A model generated the notes under the pieces. It was not told the DNA's origin. It saw nothing but the letters and a program-made list of their open reading frames with translations, and made no database searches. Both the position numbers and the translations under genes were made by a program. A stretch of DNA of 64,000 bases from contig NZ_JAJAEL010000044.1 in NCBI RefSeq assembly GCF_020447205.1, forward strand, positions 25,486 to 89,485. The letters are read 5' to 3'. This DNA comes from Thalassolituus alkanivorans. GTDB lineage: Bacteria; Pseudomonadota; Gammaproteobacteria; Pseudomonadales; Oceanobacteraceae. This document shows, piece by piece, positions 17,953 through 26,493 of the stretch. The first letter of the stretch is position 1, and each line of letters begins with the position of its first letter.

Positions 17953-20289
17953 ATGAGTCACGAATCCATCGGTTCCCGTATTGCTGAAGAACTGGGCATC
18001 CGCCCACAACAGGTTGCAGCCGCTGTCGCGCTGCTGGATGAAGGCGCCACCGTGCCCTTTATTTCCCGATACCGTAAAGAAGTCACCGGCTCGCTGGATG
18101 ACACTCAGCTGCGTACGCTGGAAGAGCGTCTGCGTTATCTGCGCGAGATGGAAGACCGCCGCGCCTCGATCCTGAAAAGCATCGAAGAACAGGGCAAACT
18201 GAGCGACGAGCTGAAGCGCGATATTTTAAGCGCCGACACCAAAACCCGCCTCGAAGACCTGTACCTGCCCTACAAAACCAAACGCCGCACCAAAGGCCAG
18301 ATCGCCATCGAGGCCGGTCTGCAGCCACTGGCTGAAGCGCTGCTGGATAACCCGGCGCTTGACCCGGAAGCCGAAGCAGCCGGATTCCTCAACGCTGAAC
18401 AGGGCGTGGCCGATACCAAAGCGGCCCTCGACGGTGCCAAGTACATTCTGATGGAGCGCTTCGCCGAAGACGCCAACCTGCTGGCCAAGCTGCGTACCTT
18501 TATGCAGCAGGAAGCCACCCTGTCGGTGCGTGTTGTTCCTGGTCAGGAAGGTGCGGGGGCCAAATTTGCTGACTATTTCGAACATGATGAAGCGCTGAAA
18601 GGCGTGCCCAGCCACCGCGCACTCGCCATTCTGCGTGGCCGTAACGAAGGCATATTGAGCTTCTCGCTGGTCACCGGTGATCCCTCCGACAAACTGACGC
18701 CAAGCCCGTGCGAAGGCATGATCGCCTCACATTTTAATATCGAACAACAGGGCCGTGCCGCCGACCGCTGGCTGGCCGAAGTGGTGAAATGGACCTGGCG
18801 CATCAAACTGCTCACTCACCTCGAAACCGAGCTGATGGGCAACCTGCGCGAAAGCGCCGAAGAAGCGGCGATTAAAGTCTTTGCCGATAACCTGAAAGAC
18901 CTGCTGCTGGCCGCTCCGGCTGGCCCGAAAGCCACCATCGGCCTCGATCCGGGTTTGCGTACCGGGGTGAAAGTCGCGGTGGTCGATGCCACCGGTAAAG
19001 TGGTCGATCACTGTGCGATCTTCCCGACACCACCACAAAACCGTATCGCTGAGTCCGAAGCCGTGCTGATGGCTTTAATCAGCAAACACAATGTTGAACT
19101 GATCGCCATCGGTAACGGTACCGCCAGCCGCGAGACCGATAAATTCGTCGGCGATATGCTGAAGAAATTCAAAGCCACTCAGGTACAGAAAGTGATGGTG
19201 AACGAGGCCGGCGCTTCCGTTTACTCCGCGTCTGAGCTGGCGGCGAAAGAATTTCCGGATCTCGACGTAACCATCCGCGGTGCGGTGTCCATTGCCCGCC
19301 GTCTGCAGGACCCGCTGGCCGAGCTGGTAAAGATCGAGCCAAAGTCCATCGGTGTCGGCCAGTATCAGCACGATGTGAACCAGAGCCAGCTGGCACGCAC
19401 GCTGGATGCGGTGATCGAAGACTGTGTGAACTCGGTCGGTGTTGATCTGAACACCGCCTCAGCGCCGCTGCTGACCCGTGTGTCCGGCCTGAACAGCACT
19501 CTGGCAAACAATATTGTTGCCTTCCGCGATGCCAACGGTGCCTTTAACAGCCGCGCCGATCTGCTCAACGTGCCACGTCTGGGCGGTAAAACCTTCGAAC
19601 TGGCCGCCGGTTTCCTGCGCATTATGAACGGCAGCAACCCGCTGGATGCCTCGGCCGTGCACCCGGAATCTTACCCAGTGGTGGAGAAGATCGCGCACCA
19701 GTTCTCGCGTGATGTTGCCAGTCTGGTCGGCGATGGCGCGCTGCTGAAGTCGGTTAATGCCGCGCAGTTTACCGACGACAAAGTCGGTGAAATTACCGTT
19801 AAAGATATTCTCAATGAGCTGCAGAAACCGGGCCGCGATCCGCGTCCGGAATTCAAATTCGCCCAGTATCAGGAAGGCGTGGAAGAGATCAGAGATCTGA
19901 AGCCAAACATGGTACTCGAAGGGGTAATCACCAACGTCGCCGCCTTCGGTGCTTTCGTCGATATCGGCGTGCATCAGGATGGTCTGGTACACATTTCCGC
20001 ACTGTCCGACACCTTCGTCAAAGACCCGCGTGATGTGGTGAAAGCCGGCGATATCGTCAAAGTTAAAGTGATGGAAGTGGATGTCGCGCGTAAGCGTATC
20101 GGCCTGTCGATGCGTATGAGCGACGATGCCAATGACCGCGCCAACGAACGCACACCCGGCGAAAAACCGCAGCGCAATGGCCAGCGGGCGAACGGTGCGC
20201 CAAACCGCAACAGCTTTGGTGATAAAGCCCAGGCTCAGGGCGCGATGGCCGGTGCGCTGGCTGCCGCGTTTGCCAAAGCAAAGAAATGA
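17953..20289 (+). CDS. tex: Transcription accessory protein Tex
   Basis: A 778-residue RNA-binding protein. It has an N-terminal helical Tex domain, a central YqgF-like RNase H fold ([18 protein letters not shown] near residue 335), helix-hairpin-helix repeats ([14 protein letters not shown] near 540) and a C-terminal S1 domain ([24 protein letters not shown] near 658). A low-complexity Asn/Arg/Gly tail follows. Tex is highly conserved and linked to transcription-complex turnover and stress tolerance. I take the ATG at 17953 (GAGAG upstream), which gives the family's [19 protein letters not shown] start. It lies upstream of gshA, matching the Pseudomonas order tex-gshA as I recall it. Confidence 0.93.
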   Translation: MSHESIGSRIAEELGIRPQQVAAAVALLDEGATVPFISRYRKEVTGSLDDTQLRTLEERLRYLREMEDRRASILKSIEEQGKLSDELKRDILSADTKTRLEDLYLPYKTKRRTKGQIAIEAGLQPLAEALLDNPALDPEAEAAGFLNAEQGVADTKAALDGAKYILMERFAEDANLLAKLRTFMQQEATLSVRVVPGQEGAGAKFADYFEHDEALKGVPSHRALAILRGRNEGILSFSLVTGDPSDKLTPSPCEGMIASHFNIEQQGRAADRWLAEVVKWTWRIKLLTHLETELMGNLRESAEEAAIKVFADNLKDLLLAAPAGPKATIGLDPGLRTGVKVAVVDATGKVVDHCAIFPTPPQNRIAESEAVLMALISKHNVELIAIGNGTASRETDKFVGDMLKKFKATQVQKVMVNEAGASVYSASELAAKEFPDLDVTIRGAVSIARRLQDPLAELVKIEPKSIGVGQYQHDVNQSQLARTLDAVIEDCVNSVGVDLNTASAPLLTRVSGLNSTLANNIVAFRDANGAFNSRADLLNVPRLGGKTFELAAGFLRIMNGSNPLDASAVHPESYPVVEKIAHQFSRDVASLVGDGALLKSVNAAQFTDDKVGEITVKDILNELQKPGRDPRPEFKFAQYQEGVEEIRDLKPNMVLEGVITNVAAFGAFVDIGVHQDGLVHISALSDTFVKDPRDVVKAGDIVKVKVMEVDVARKRIGLSMRMSDDANDRANERTPGEKPQRNGQRANGAPNRNSFGDKAQAQGAMAGALAAAFAKAKK

Positions 20290-20306
20290 CCTTCACCAGC
20301 ATGACA

Positions 20307-20338
20307 CTGGCTCCCCACAGAGATGCTGCGGGAGCCAG
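20307..20338 (+). terminator. Hairpin after tex, possible terminator
   Basis: CTGGCTCCC (20307-20315) pairs with GGGAGCCAG (20330-20338). The following sequence has no clear T-run, so terminator activity is uncertain. Confidence 0.45.
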
Positions 20339-20412
20339 GCATTCCCTTGCAGGCAACAATGAATACCACCAGCCTTACCGTTGGGAGGTATCGTCCGCCG
20401 GCAATTTCCCCC

Positions 20413-20445
20413 TATAATCCGGCGATCTGTGTTTCTGCCCCGAGG
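20413..20445 (+). promoter_or_regulatory. gshA -10 element and Shine-Dalgarno supporting a TTG start
   Basis: A consensus TATAAT (20413-20418) is 32 bp upstream of the start. GAGG (20442-20445) lies 5 nt before TTG at 20451. No good -35 at 16-18 bp is visible. Confidence 0.5.
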
Positions 20446-20450
20446 CGACT

Positions 20451-22019
20451 TTGGCTAATTATCAACAAGCCCTGAATCTGTTCAGCGACCCGCAACATCT
20501 GGCACTGCTGGCACGTTTACAGCGTGGTATCGAAAAAGAAGGCTTACGCTGCTCACCTCAGGGCATCATCAGCCAGAAACCGCATCCGAAAGGGCTGGGT
20601 TCGGCACTGACCCACCCAAGTATCACCACCGACTATTCCGAAGCTCTGCTGGAATTTATTACGCCGGTTTTCGAAAGCGCTCACGAGGCCCATGCCTATC
20701 TGAGTATTGCTCACCGCTACGCGTACAAACAGCTGGATGGTGAGCTGATCTGGCCAAGCTCCATGCCCTGTATTCTGCAGGGTGAGATGAGCATTCCGAT
20801 TGCCCATTACGGCAGTTCTAACCTCGGCCAGCTCAAGCATGTTTACCGTCATGGTTTGTGGCACCGTTATGGCCGTACCATGCAGACCATTTCCGGTATT
20901 CACTACAATTTCTCGCTGCCGGCGGAAATCTGGCCGCTGCTGCAGGCCAACGATGAACGCGGCGATCAATACAGCCCGCAGAGTTATATCTCGGCGCGTT
21001 ATTTTGGGCTGATCCGTAATTTCCGCCGCTATTCGTGGCTGCTGATGTACCTGTTCGGCGCCTCGCCAGCAGTGTGCGCCAGCTTCCTCGCCGGGCGTGA
21101 TCACAAGCTCGACCGCCTCAATGAGCACAGCCTGTATGCGCCTTATGCAACATCGTTGCGCATGAGCGATCTGGGTTATCAGAACAATGCCCAGTCTGAT
21201 TTGATGGTGTGCCATAACACCGTCGACAGCTATATCAAAACCCTTGGCAAGGCGATCAGCGCGCCGGTTCAGGCCTACGAAGAGATTGGTCTGCAGGACG
21301 AGCACGGCCACTACAAGCAGCTGAACACCAATCTGCTGCAGATCGAAAATGAATACTACAGCGATATCCGTCCCAAGCGCGTTGCCCGCAATGGTGAAAA
21401 ACCGCTGCAGGCGCTGGATAAATACGGCGTCGAATATATTGAAGTGCGCTGCACCGATGTGAACCCTTTTATGCCACTGGGTATCGACGTGCCGCAGATG
21501 CAGTTTATGGATCTGTTCCTGACCTGGTGTCTGCTGCAGCCAAGCCCGGATATCGACGAAGACGAATACTGGCGCATCAAACGCAACCAGCAAAAAACCG
21601 TGATGGAAGGCCGTCGTCCGGGCCTGATGCTGGAACAGGGCGGCAGCGATATCAGCCTGCAGCAATGGGGCATGACCATACTCGACGAGATGAAAGAGCT
21701 GGCCATCATGATGGACCGCGCCAGCGGTGAAACTTTCCATATCGACACCCTCGGACAACAGCGCCTTAAGCTGGCCGACAGCCGCCTGACGCCGTCTGCG
21801 CAGGTATTGCTGCAATTACAGGAAAGTAGTCTGGAGTTTGCCGAGCTGACCCTGCAGCAGGCTGAACGTCACCGCAAAACCCTGAGCGAAAACCTTGGCC
21901 CGCAGGTCTACCAGCAATGGCAGCAAATGGCGCGCGATTCGCTGGCGGCACAGGAAGAACTGGAGCAGTCAGACAACATGCCATTTGCCGAATATTTAGC
22001 GCATTATCTGCAACGCTGA
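20451..22019 (+). CDS. gshA: Glutamate-cysteine ligase (proteobacterial type)
   Basis: A 522-residue enzyme that joins glutamate and cysteine with ATP, the first step of glutathione synthesis. Length and motifs match the E. coli class: GIEKEGLR near residue 25, THPSITTDYSEALLEF near 55, HYGSSNLGQLKHVYRHGL near 120, and YIEVRCTDVNPF near 325. Translation begins at TTG (20451), supported by GAGG 5 nt upstream; no ATG near the N-terminus would keep the conserved start. No gshB is in the window. A strong terminator follows. Confidence 0.95.
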   Translation: MANYQQALNLFSDPQHLALLARLQRGIEKEGLRCSPQGIISQKPHPKGLGSALTHPSITTDYSEALLEFITPVFESAHEAHAYLSIAHRYAYKQLDGELIWPSSMPCILQGEMSIPIAHYGSSNLGQLKHVYRHGLWHRYGRTMQTISGIHYNFSLPAEIWPLLQANDERGDQYSPQSYISARYFGLIRNFRRYSWLLMYLFGASPAVCASFLAGRDHKLDRLNEHSLYAPYATSLRMSDLGYQNNAQSDLMVCHNTVDSYIKTLGKAISAPVQAYEEIGLQDEHGHYKQLNTNLLQIENEYYSDIRPKRVARNGEKPLQALDKYGVEYIEVRCTDVNPFMPLGIDVPQMQFMDLFLTWCLLQPSPDIDEDEYWRIKRNQQKTVMEGRRPGLMLEQGGSDISLQQWGMTILDEMKELAIMMDRASGETFHIDTLGQQRLKLADSRLTPSAQVLLQLQESSLEFAELTLQQAERHRKTLSENLGPQVYQQWQQMARDSLAAQEELEQSDNMPFAEYLAHYLQR

Positions 22020-22036
22020 GCGGAGCGGCAGGCAAT

Positions 22037-22063
22037 AAAAAGGGAGGCATTGCCTCCCTTTTT
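22037..22063 (+). terminator. Rho-independent terminator of gshA
   Basis: The perfect 12-bp stem 22037-22048 / 22052-22063 has a 3-nt loop, A-run on the left and T-run on the right. It lies between gshA and the tandem-repeat tract. Confidence 0.9.
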
Positions 22064-22088
22064 AATTTTCACGGTGAATTCCGCACCG

Positions 22089-22209
22089 TTAATTCTGTGC
22101 TCTTAATTCTGTGCTCTTAATTCTGTGCTCTTAATTCTGTGCTCTTAATTCTGTGCTCTTAATTCTGTGCTCTTAATTCTGTGCTCTTAATTCTGTATCT
22201 TTAATTCTG
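22089..22209. repeat. 14-bp tandem repeat at the 3' end of the fliL-like gene
   Basis: The unit TTAATTCTGTGCTC is present in seven perfect copies (22089-22186). One diverged copy, TTAATTCTGTATCT, occupies 22187-22200, and the last partial copy (22201-22209) is the final codons and stop of the fliL-like gene. Read on the minus strand, each unit contains CAGAATTAA, i.e. the gene's own last Gln-Asn-stop. Because 14 is not a multiple of three, each copy shifts frame. Copy-to-copy identity suggests recent expansion by slippage or unequal exchange. Confidence 0.95.
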
Positions 22210-22638
22210 AACAACGAAATTACTGAAATATAAATCGTCGATCAGTGGCGAACCTTCCAGCTGCACCATCAGTGCCCGTACTTCATCCAGTGCAACCTTA
22301 CGCAATGACTCACGCCCCTGCGAGCTGTTCATGGTTTCTGATTCCTGCGCACTCAGCAGCATCACCAGGTTATTGCGGATATATGGTTTATGCTGACTGA
22401 CAGCCGCTGCCGCCTCATTACCGGAGACTTTCAGCGCGATTTCGGTACGCAGATATTTCATCCGCCCGGTGCTGCCATAATTCACCACAAACGCCGGTTC
22501 CAGATGAATATACTTGGTCTGATTTGCTACCGCCGTTTCCTCCTCTGCCTGAACAACCTGGCTTATACCTGCCGTTGTCATCAGCAGCCCCAGCATCAGT
22601 CCCGTTGCTGACATTAACTTCCAAAACCTGCGGAACAT
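22201..22638 (-). CDS. FliL-like protein with signal peptide
   Basis: A 145-residue protein with a hydrophobic signal or anchor (residues ~8-30). A C-terminal FliL-type domain follows (KYIHLEPAFVVNYG, MKYLRTEIALKV, IRNNLVMLLSAQ, then an ending FSNFVVQN). FliL stabilises the flagellar stator, but free-standing FliL-like paralogues outside flagellar clusters are common in this lineage, and no flagellar gene is near. It faces gshA convergently. Its stop codon lies inside the first unit of a long 14-bp tandem repeat, so copy-number changes could alter the 3' UTR without changing the protein. Confidence 0.75.
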   Translation of the reverse strand: MFRRFWKLMSATGLMLGLLMTTAGISQVVQAEEETAVANQTKYIHLEPAFVVNYGSTGRMKYLRTEIALKVSGNEAAAAVSQHKPYIRNNLVMLLSAQESETMNSSQGRESLRKVALDEVRALMVQLEGSPLIDDLYFSNFVVQN

Positions 22639-22803
22639 ACCGCCACTCCTCCTGACTAATTTGAGCCCGTTAATACGGATTTAACAGCACCTGACCCGGC
22701 CGCCTCGGCTGCCGCCCTATTGATCTTAGACCAGATCCTCCGGATTGTGGCTGTGTTAGACTTCAACCAAACCAGGCGAGAAGCGCCGGATCGTGGAATT
22801 TTT

Positions 22804-23334
22804 ATGAAAACATTTCTGAAATCACTGTCATTACATCACGGCTATCTGGCCGGCTTTCTGTCCTGCGCTGCGCTGCTCGCAGCCGCTTACTACTTTGAAT
22901 ACGCACTCTATCTTGAGCCCTGCCCTCTGTGCATGGTACAGCGTCTGGCAACACTCGCCATCGGACTGGGTTTTCTGGCCGCATTTATCGCGCGCCAGCG
23001 GGGCGATAAACCGGCCAGCTGGGCGTTGCGTATCGCGTTAATATTCACGTTGTTGTCAGCCATAGGTGGTGTCTGGGTCGCCGATCACCATGTCTGGCTG
23101 CAGAATCTGCCACCGGAAGATGTTCCGGCCTGTGGTCCCGGATTCGATTACCTGATCGAAACACTGCCGCTGAGCGAGCTTATCGGTGTCATGCTGCGCG
23201 GTAACGGTAACTGCGCCGATGTATCCTGGAGCTTTGTTGGTCTGAGCATGCCGGAATGGACGCGTCTCTGGTTTCTGGGTTATGCCCTTGCCGCTGCTTT
23301 TGCCCTGTTCCGCGTCTGGCCACGTCAGCGCTGA
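22804..23334 (+). CDS. dsbB: Disulfide bond formation protein DsbB
   Basis: A 176-residue inner-membrane oxidoreductase with four predicted membrane helices. The first periplasmic loop carries CPLC (near residue 39-42), which passes electrons to quinone. The second loop carries a cysteine pair (PACGPGF near 104 and GNCADVSW near 131) that reoxidises DsbA. I take the ATG at 22804 (GGA upstream, protein begins MKTFLKS); the longer open frame begins far outside the family N-terminus. It precedes rsd on the same strand, as in Pseudomonas where dsbH neighbours algQ. Confidence 0.9.
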   Translation: MKTFLKSLSLHHGYLAGFLSCAALLAAAYYFEYALYLEPCPLCMVQRLATLAIGLGFLAAFIARQRGDKPASWALRIALIFTLLSAIGGVWVADHHVWLQNLPPEDVPACGPGFDYLIETLPLSELIGVMLRGNGNCADVSWSFVGLSMPEWTRLWFLGYALAAAFALFRVWPRQR

Positions 23335-23497
23335 GCAGAACGCTGAAGAGCAAGCAGAAAACCTTGATTTCACAAGGCGGAAAACAGAAAAAAGCTGCTT
23401 GCTTCGCCCTTTTTGACCGGCCTATAGTGTCTGCATACCCTCAGAACAATAATGCTGCGACCCGGAACACCAAAGCAGGGTCGCCAAGGAGAAGAAC

Positions 23498-23971
23498 ATG
23501 CTGGAAGGTTGCAAAACTGCACAGGAACGCTGGGGCGGCGTTCATAAACTGATTGATGGCTGGCTCAGCGGTCGTCAGGAACTGATCGTTTTATTCTGCA
23601 ATCTGTCTGCCAGCAAACCGCTGTCAGCAGAACAACCGCTGGGGCCGGGCATTCAGCGCTTCTGCCAGAGCATGATGGATTACTGCTCCGCCGGTCATTT
23701 TGAAATTTACGAGCAACTGATCAACGAAGCCAAAGAATATGACGATGGCGGCCTGGAACTGGCTTCCACACTGGTTCCCAAACTCGACGAACTGACCGGA
23801 CGCTGTGTCGATTTTAATGACACCTACGACCAGCACTGCACCTTTGAAGAACTGGCGCAGTTGCCAAAAGATTTATCAGCAATCGGTGAAATTCTGGAAG
23901 AGCGTTTTGAACTGGAAGACCAGTTAATCGAACGCCTGCACACCATTCACCGCGAACTCGTGACCGAATAA
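23498..23971 (+). CDS. rsd: Regulator of sigma D (Rsd/AlgQ family)
   Basis: A 157-residue helical protein of the Rsd/AlgQ family, which binds the housekeeping sigma factor region 4 and modulates sigma competition; in Pseudomonas AlgQ affects alginate and other virulence traits. The start CKTAQERWGGVHKLIDGWL and the central MMDYCSAGHFEIYEQL helix are characteristic. AAGGAG precedes the ATG. A -10-like TATAGT lies at 23423-23428 upstream. Its position between dsbB and (further on) algP matches the algQ context. Confidence 0.9.
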   Translation: MLEGCKTAQERWGGVHKLIDGWLSGRQELIVLFCNLSASKPLSAEQPLGPGIQRFCQSMMDYCSAGHFEIYEQLINEAKEYDDGGLELASTLVPKLDELTGRCVDFNDTYDQHCTFEELAQLPKDLSAIGEILEERFELEDQLIERLHTIHRELVTE

Positions 23972-23992
23972 CTCTTCCTGCTTTTGCTCTCC

Positions 23993-24015
23993 GGTTCCCG
24001 CGCGCGGCGGGAGCC
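23993..24015 (+). terminator. GC-rich hairpin after rsd
   Basis: GGTTCCCGC (23993-24001) pairs with GCGGGAGCC (24007-24015) with one G-T pair and a 5-nt loop. No T-run follows, so it is a weak or Rho-dependent terminator at best. Confidence 0.4.
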
Positions 24016-24072
24016 GCACAATCCCACCAGACGAACTACACTGATACAGAATTTATCTGCAACGGGTTTGCC

Positions 24073-25041
24073 ATGATTCTGCGTGTGCGGCATTTATCTT
24101 CTGCCTTACTTCTTTCTCTGACCCTGCTCCTGAGCGCCTGCGACGGTGGTAAAGCGCCCGCCGATATCCGTGAAGTTGCGCGTCAGGGTGCCTATTCCAT
24201 GCGTTTTTCAGCCAACGGTAATGAGCTGATGGTGGGCAGCCTGCATCATGGTGGCAGTCTGTGGAGTATCAGCCCGCCAGAGCGCCTGATTGACTGGAAT
24301 CACAAAGCCGATGACTACAGCAGCATCACCAGCAGTGCGTTTTCTCCGGAAGGGAACTTTGTTGCCACCACCGACAACCGCACCATCGTTCTCTGGGCAC
24401 GCGACAGTGGTGAGGCTGTGTGGTTCTGGAATTCACCCGGCGATATTCAGGACATCGCCCTGACCAGTAACGGCAGCTACGCACTGCTGGCGATGGCCGA
24501 TTACACCGCCACACTGTTTGATATTAAGAATGGTGGTATTCGTTTGCGTCTCGCGCATGATGGTACGGTTTACGATGTCAGCGTCAGCGATAACAGCCTG
24601 CTCGCCGCCAGCGCCAGCGACGACCTGAACGCCCGTATCTGGAATCTGGAAAACGGTAAATTACTGCATCAGATCAAACACAATAATCAGGTAAAAACCG
24701 CTCAGCTTTCTGCCGACGGACGCCTGCTGTTTACTTCGGCATTAAATGAAAGCGGCAAAATCTGGGATGTTGCTTCCGGGCGTTTATTACAACAGATTGA
24801 CCGCACCCGTGGTCATTACAGTGCCGCTCGCTTTTCCGCCAATAACAGCCAACTGTTAACCGGTAACAGTTCCGGCCAGATCGAATTGTGGAACACTGCT
24901 GATGGCACACGCAGCCAGATCTGGCGGGCGAGCCCGCGTGATACCTGGGTAAGCAATAATGTTCTGGTCGAAGACGTTGCCTTTCACAACGACGAATGGC
25001 TGGCCGCAGGCTCGAACGGACTGCTGTATTTTCTGCGCTAG
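24073..25041 (+). CDS. WD40-repeat lipoprotein
   Basis: A 322-residue protein. A lipoprotein signal peptide ends in LLSAC (Cys near residue 23). It is followed by about seven degenerate beta-propeller blades, with recognisable WD-type ends such as NRTIVLWA, DLNARIWN, SGKIWDV and GQIELWN. It is likely an outer- or inner-membrane-attached propeller that mediates protein contacts. Bacterial lipoproteins of this type are poorly characterised. No partner is evident among neighbours; the DUF4124-like gene converges on it with 30 bp between stops. Confidence 0.75.
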   Translation: MILRVRHLSSALLLSLTLLLSACDGGKAPADIREVARQGAYSMRFSANGNELMVGSLHHGGSLWSISPPERLIDWNHKADDYSSITSSAFSPEGNFVATTDNRTIVLWARDSGEAVWFWNSPGDIQDIALTSNGSYALLAMADYTATLFDIKNGGIRLRLAHDGTVYDVSVSDNSLLAASASDDLNARIWNLENGKLLHQIKHNNQVKTAQLSADGRLLFTSALNESGKIWDVASGRLLQQIDRTRGHYSAARFSANNSQLLTGNSSGQIELWNTADGTRSQIWRASPRDTWVSNNVLVEDVAFHNDEWLAAGSNGLLYFLR

Positions 25042-25071
25042 AGTCGTTCAGTACCCGTCAGAAGCAGGCGT

Positions 25072-25512
25072 TCAGCGCGCCTGATCAATCTCTTTTTTAT
25101 GCTGATCCACCAATGCCTGCACGCCCTTGGCATCGTCCAGCAGTTTGGGAATATCCGCCGGATTTACCGTCATCGGTAGCCCGGGCAGTGGCGCTGCCGG
25201 TTCCTGCTGTGGTTTTTTCCCGCTGTCGGCTTCGCTGTCTTTGTCCGGCAGCTTCACGCTCTGAATCACATTGGCAGCGGTATCGATATCAACCGCCTGC
25301 GCAGTAACCCCTTCAGGAACCTCATCACCAAAGTGCCAGACACCATCCTTATCCTGCCACTTATAGTAAGTTTGCCGTGTATCTTCGGTCGACAGCAGCT
25401 CTTGCTTATCATCGAACGACATCAGTGGTTTGCCATCCGGGCCTTTAATAAAGTAAGGCGCCGCAACTGCCAGCCCCAGAATAAACAGCATAAAAGCTAT
25501 TTTACTTTTCAT
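25072..25512 (-). CDS. DUF4124-domain protein with N-terminal membrane anchor
   Basis: A ~146-residue protein with a single hydrophobic anchor or signal (residues ~4-20). A DUF4124-like patch (YYKWQDKDGVWHFGDEVPEG) lies around residues 45-65, and a Pro/Lys-rich stretch and a helical tail follow. Proteins with this domain are envelope-located and of unknown function. I place the start at 25512 (MKSKIAF), because AAGGA lies 7 nt upstream; the frame opens seven codons earlier without a ribosome site. Confidence 0.65.
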   Translation of the reverse strand: MKSKIAFMLFILGLAVAAPYFIKGPDGKPLMSFDDKQELLSTEDTRQTYYKWQDKDGVWHFGDEVPEGVTAQAVDIDTAANVIQSVKLPDKDSEADSGKKPQQEPAAPLPGLPMTVNPADIPKLLDDAKGVQALVDQHKKEIDQAR

Positions 25513-25665
25513 TTGATCATCCTTGTGATTCATTCCACGGCCAGAGATTATAACCTATGCTACAAATGCGCTGGGCAAAAAGCGCCCGTAATAATTATAG
25601 GTATACCCGGAGTCTGTTGACACTCAGTTCAGTACATCAGACCCAGGGGAAACAGGGATATTTAA

Positions 25666-26415
25666 GTGACAGAAACGCTAACGCCACAAGATGCTCCGGC
25701 AACCGTCCGGGTTATCAGTCGCGCGGCTCCTGTTCGCATAATGATTGCGAACGCCAAAGGCGGCTGTGGCAAAACCACCATGGCAACCAATCTGGCCAGT
25801 TACTTTTCCCGGCAGGGTGAAGTCACGGCGCTGATTGACTATGACCCGCAGGGATCATCCATGGACTGGTTACAGGCACGTGACCAGCATCTGCCCAAAA
25901 TCAGTGGAGTGCCGGCTTTTCAGCGCCACGTGCCCAGTGCATCGACCAGGGTCTGGAGCCTGCGTGTTCCAGCCAACACCAGCCGTGTGATTCTCGATAC
26001 TCCTGCTGGCCTTGCCGGTAACGAATTATCCGATCTTATTCAGCAGGCTGACCTGATTGTTATTCCGGTGATTCCTTCCGCCATCGACATCCGTGCCGCC
26101 ACCGGTTTTATCCGTGACGTACTCCTTTCCCGGGCTTATCGGATTAATCCGAAGCCCATCGCTGTGGTCGCTAACCGGGTGCGTAAAAACACGCTGATTT
26201 ATGCCAAGCTCGAACGCTTCCTTAACAGCCTGCAAATTCCTTTTATCGCCGCACTGCGCGATACTCAGTTCTATGTCCGTGCCAGTGAGCATGGATTAGG
26301 TCTGATCGATTTCGATCAGCAGGATTCAAAAGACGAAAAAGAATGGCAGCCTTTGCTGCAATGGTTGACTAATACCATTGAAAATATTCGTCTCCAGAGC
26401 GAAAAAGACAAATAA
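25666..26415 (+). CDS. Orphan ParA-family ATPase
   Basis: A 249-residue deviant-Walker P-loop ATPase. Walker A reads KGGCGKTTMA near residue 33, the switch I region is DYDPQGSSMDWL, and Walker A-prime/B lies in VILDTPAG. There is no ParB or parS-like partner adjacent; instead the next gene encodes the AlgP DNA-binding protein. Such orphan ParA/MinD relatives position protein clusters or machinery rather than DNA. Translation appears to start at GTG (25666) after GGGA. The presence of Cys instead of Val in the P-loop is tolerated in some family members. Confidence 0.75.
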   Translation: MTETLTPQDAPATVRVISRAAPVRIMIANAKGGCGKTTMATNLASYFSRQGEVTALIDYDPQGSSMDWLQARDQHLPKISGVPAFQRHVPSASTRVWSLRVPANTSRVILDTPAGLAGNELSDLIQQADLIVIPVIPSAIDIRAATGFIRDVLLSRAYRINPKPIAVVANRVRKNTLIYAKLERFLNSLQIPFIAALRDTQFYVRASEHGLGLIDFDQQDSKDEKEWQPLLQWLTNTIENIRLQSEKDK

Positions 26416-26453
26416 ATTCACCTAAAATAAATAGATGATTTTAATTCATTTCG

Positions 26454-26459
26454 TATAAT
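26454..26459 (+). promoter_or_regulatory. Candidate -10 element of algP
   Basis: A perfect TATAAT lies 35 bp before the algP ATG in an AT-rich stretch. The -35 region is weak (TAGATG at about 16 bp). Confidence 0.45.
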
Positions 26460-26493
26460 GCCCCGACGATCAAACCCGAATGAGGAATTGCAC

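Noticed and set aside
20553..21815. Minus-strand open frame of about 420 codons opposite gshA
   Set aside because: Same reason: it mirrors gshA, and the composition is unlike a protein family.
22089..22209. CRISPR array
   Set aside because: The units are contiguous 14-mers without spacers, so this is a simple tandem repeat.
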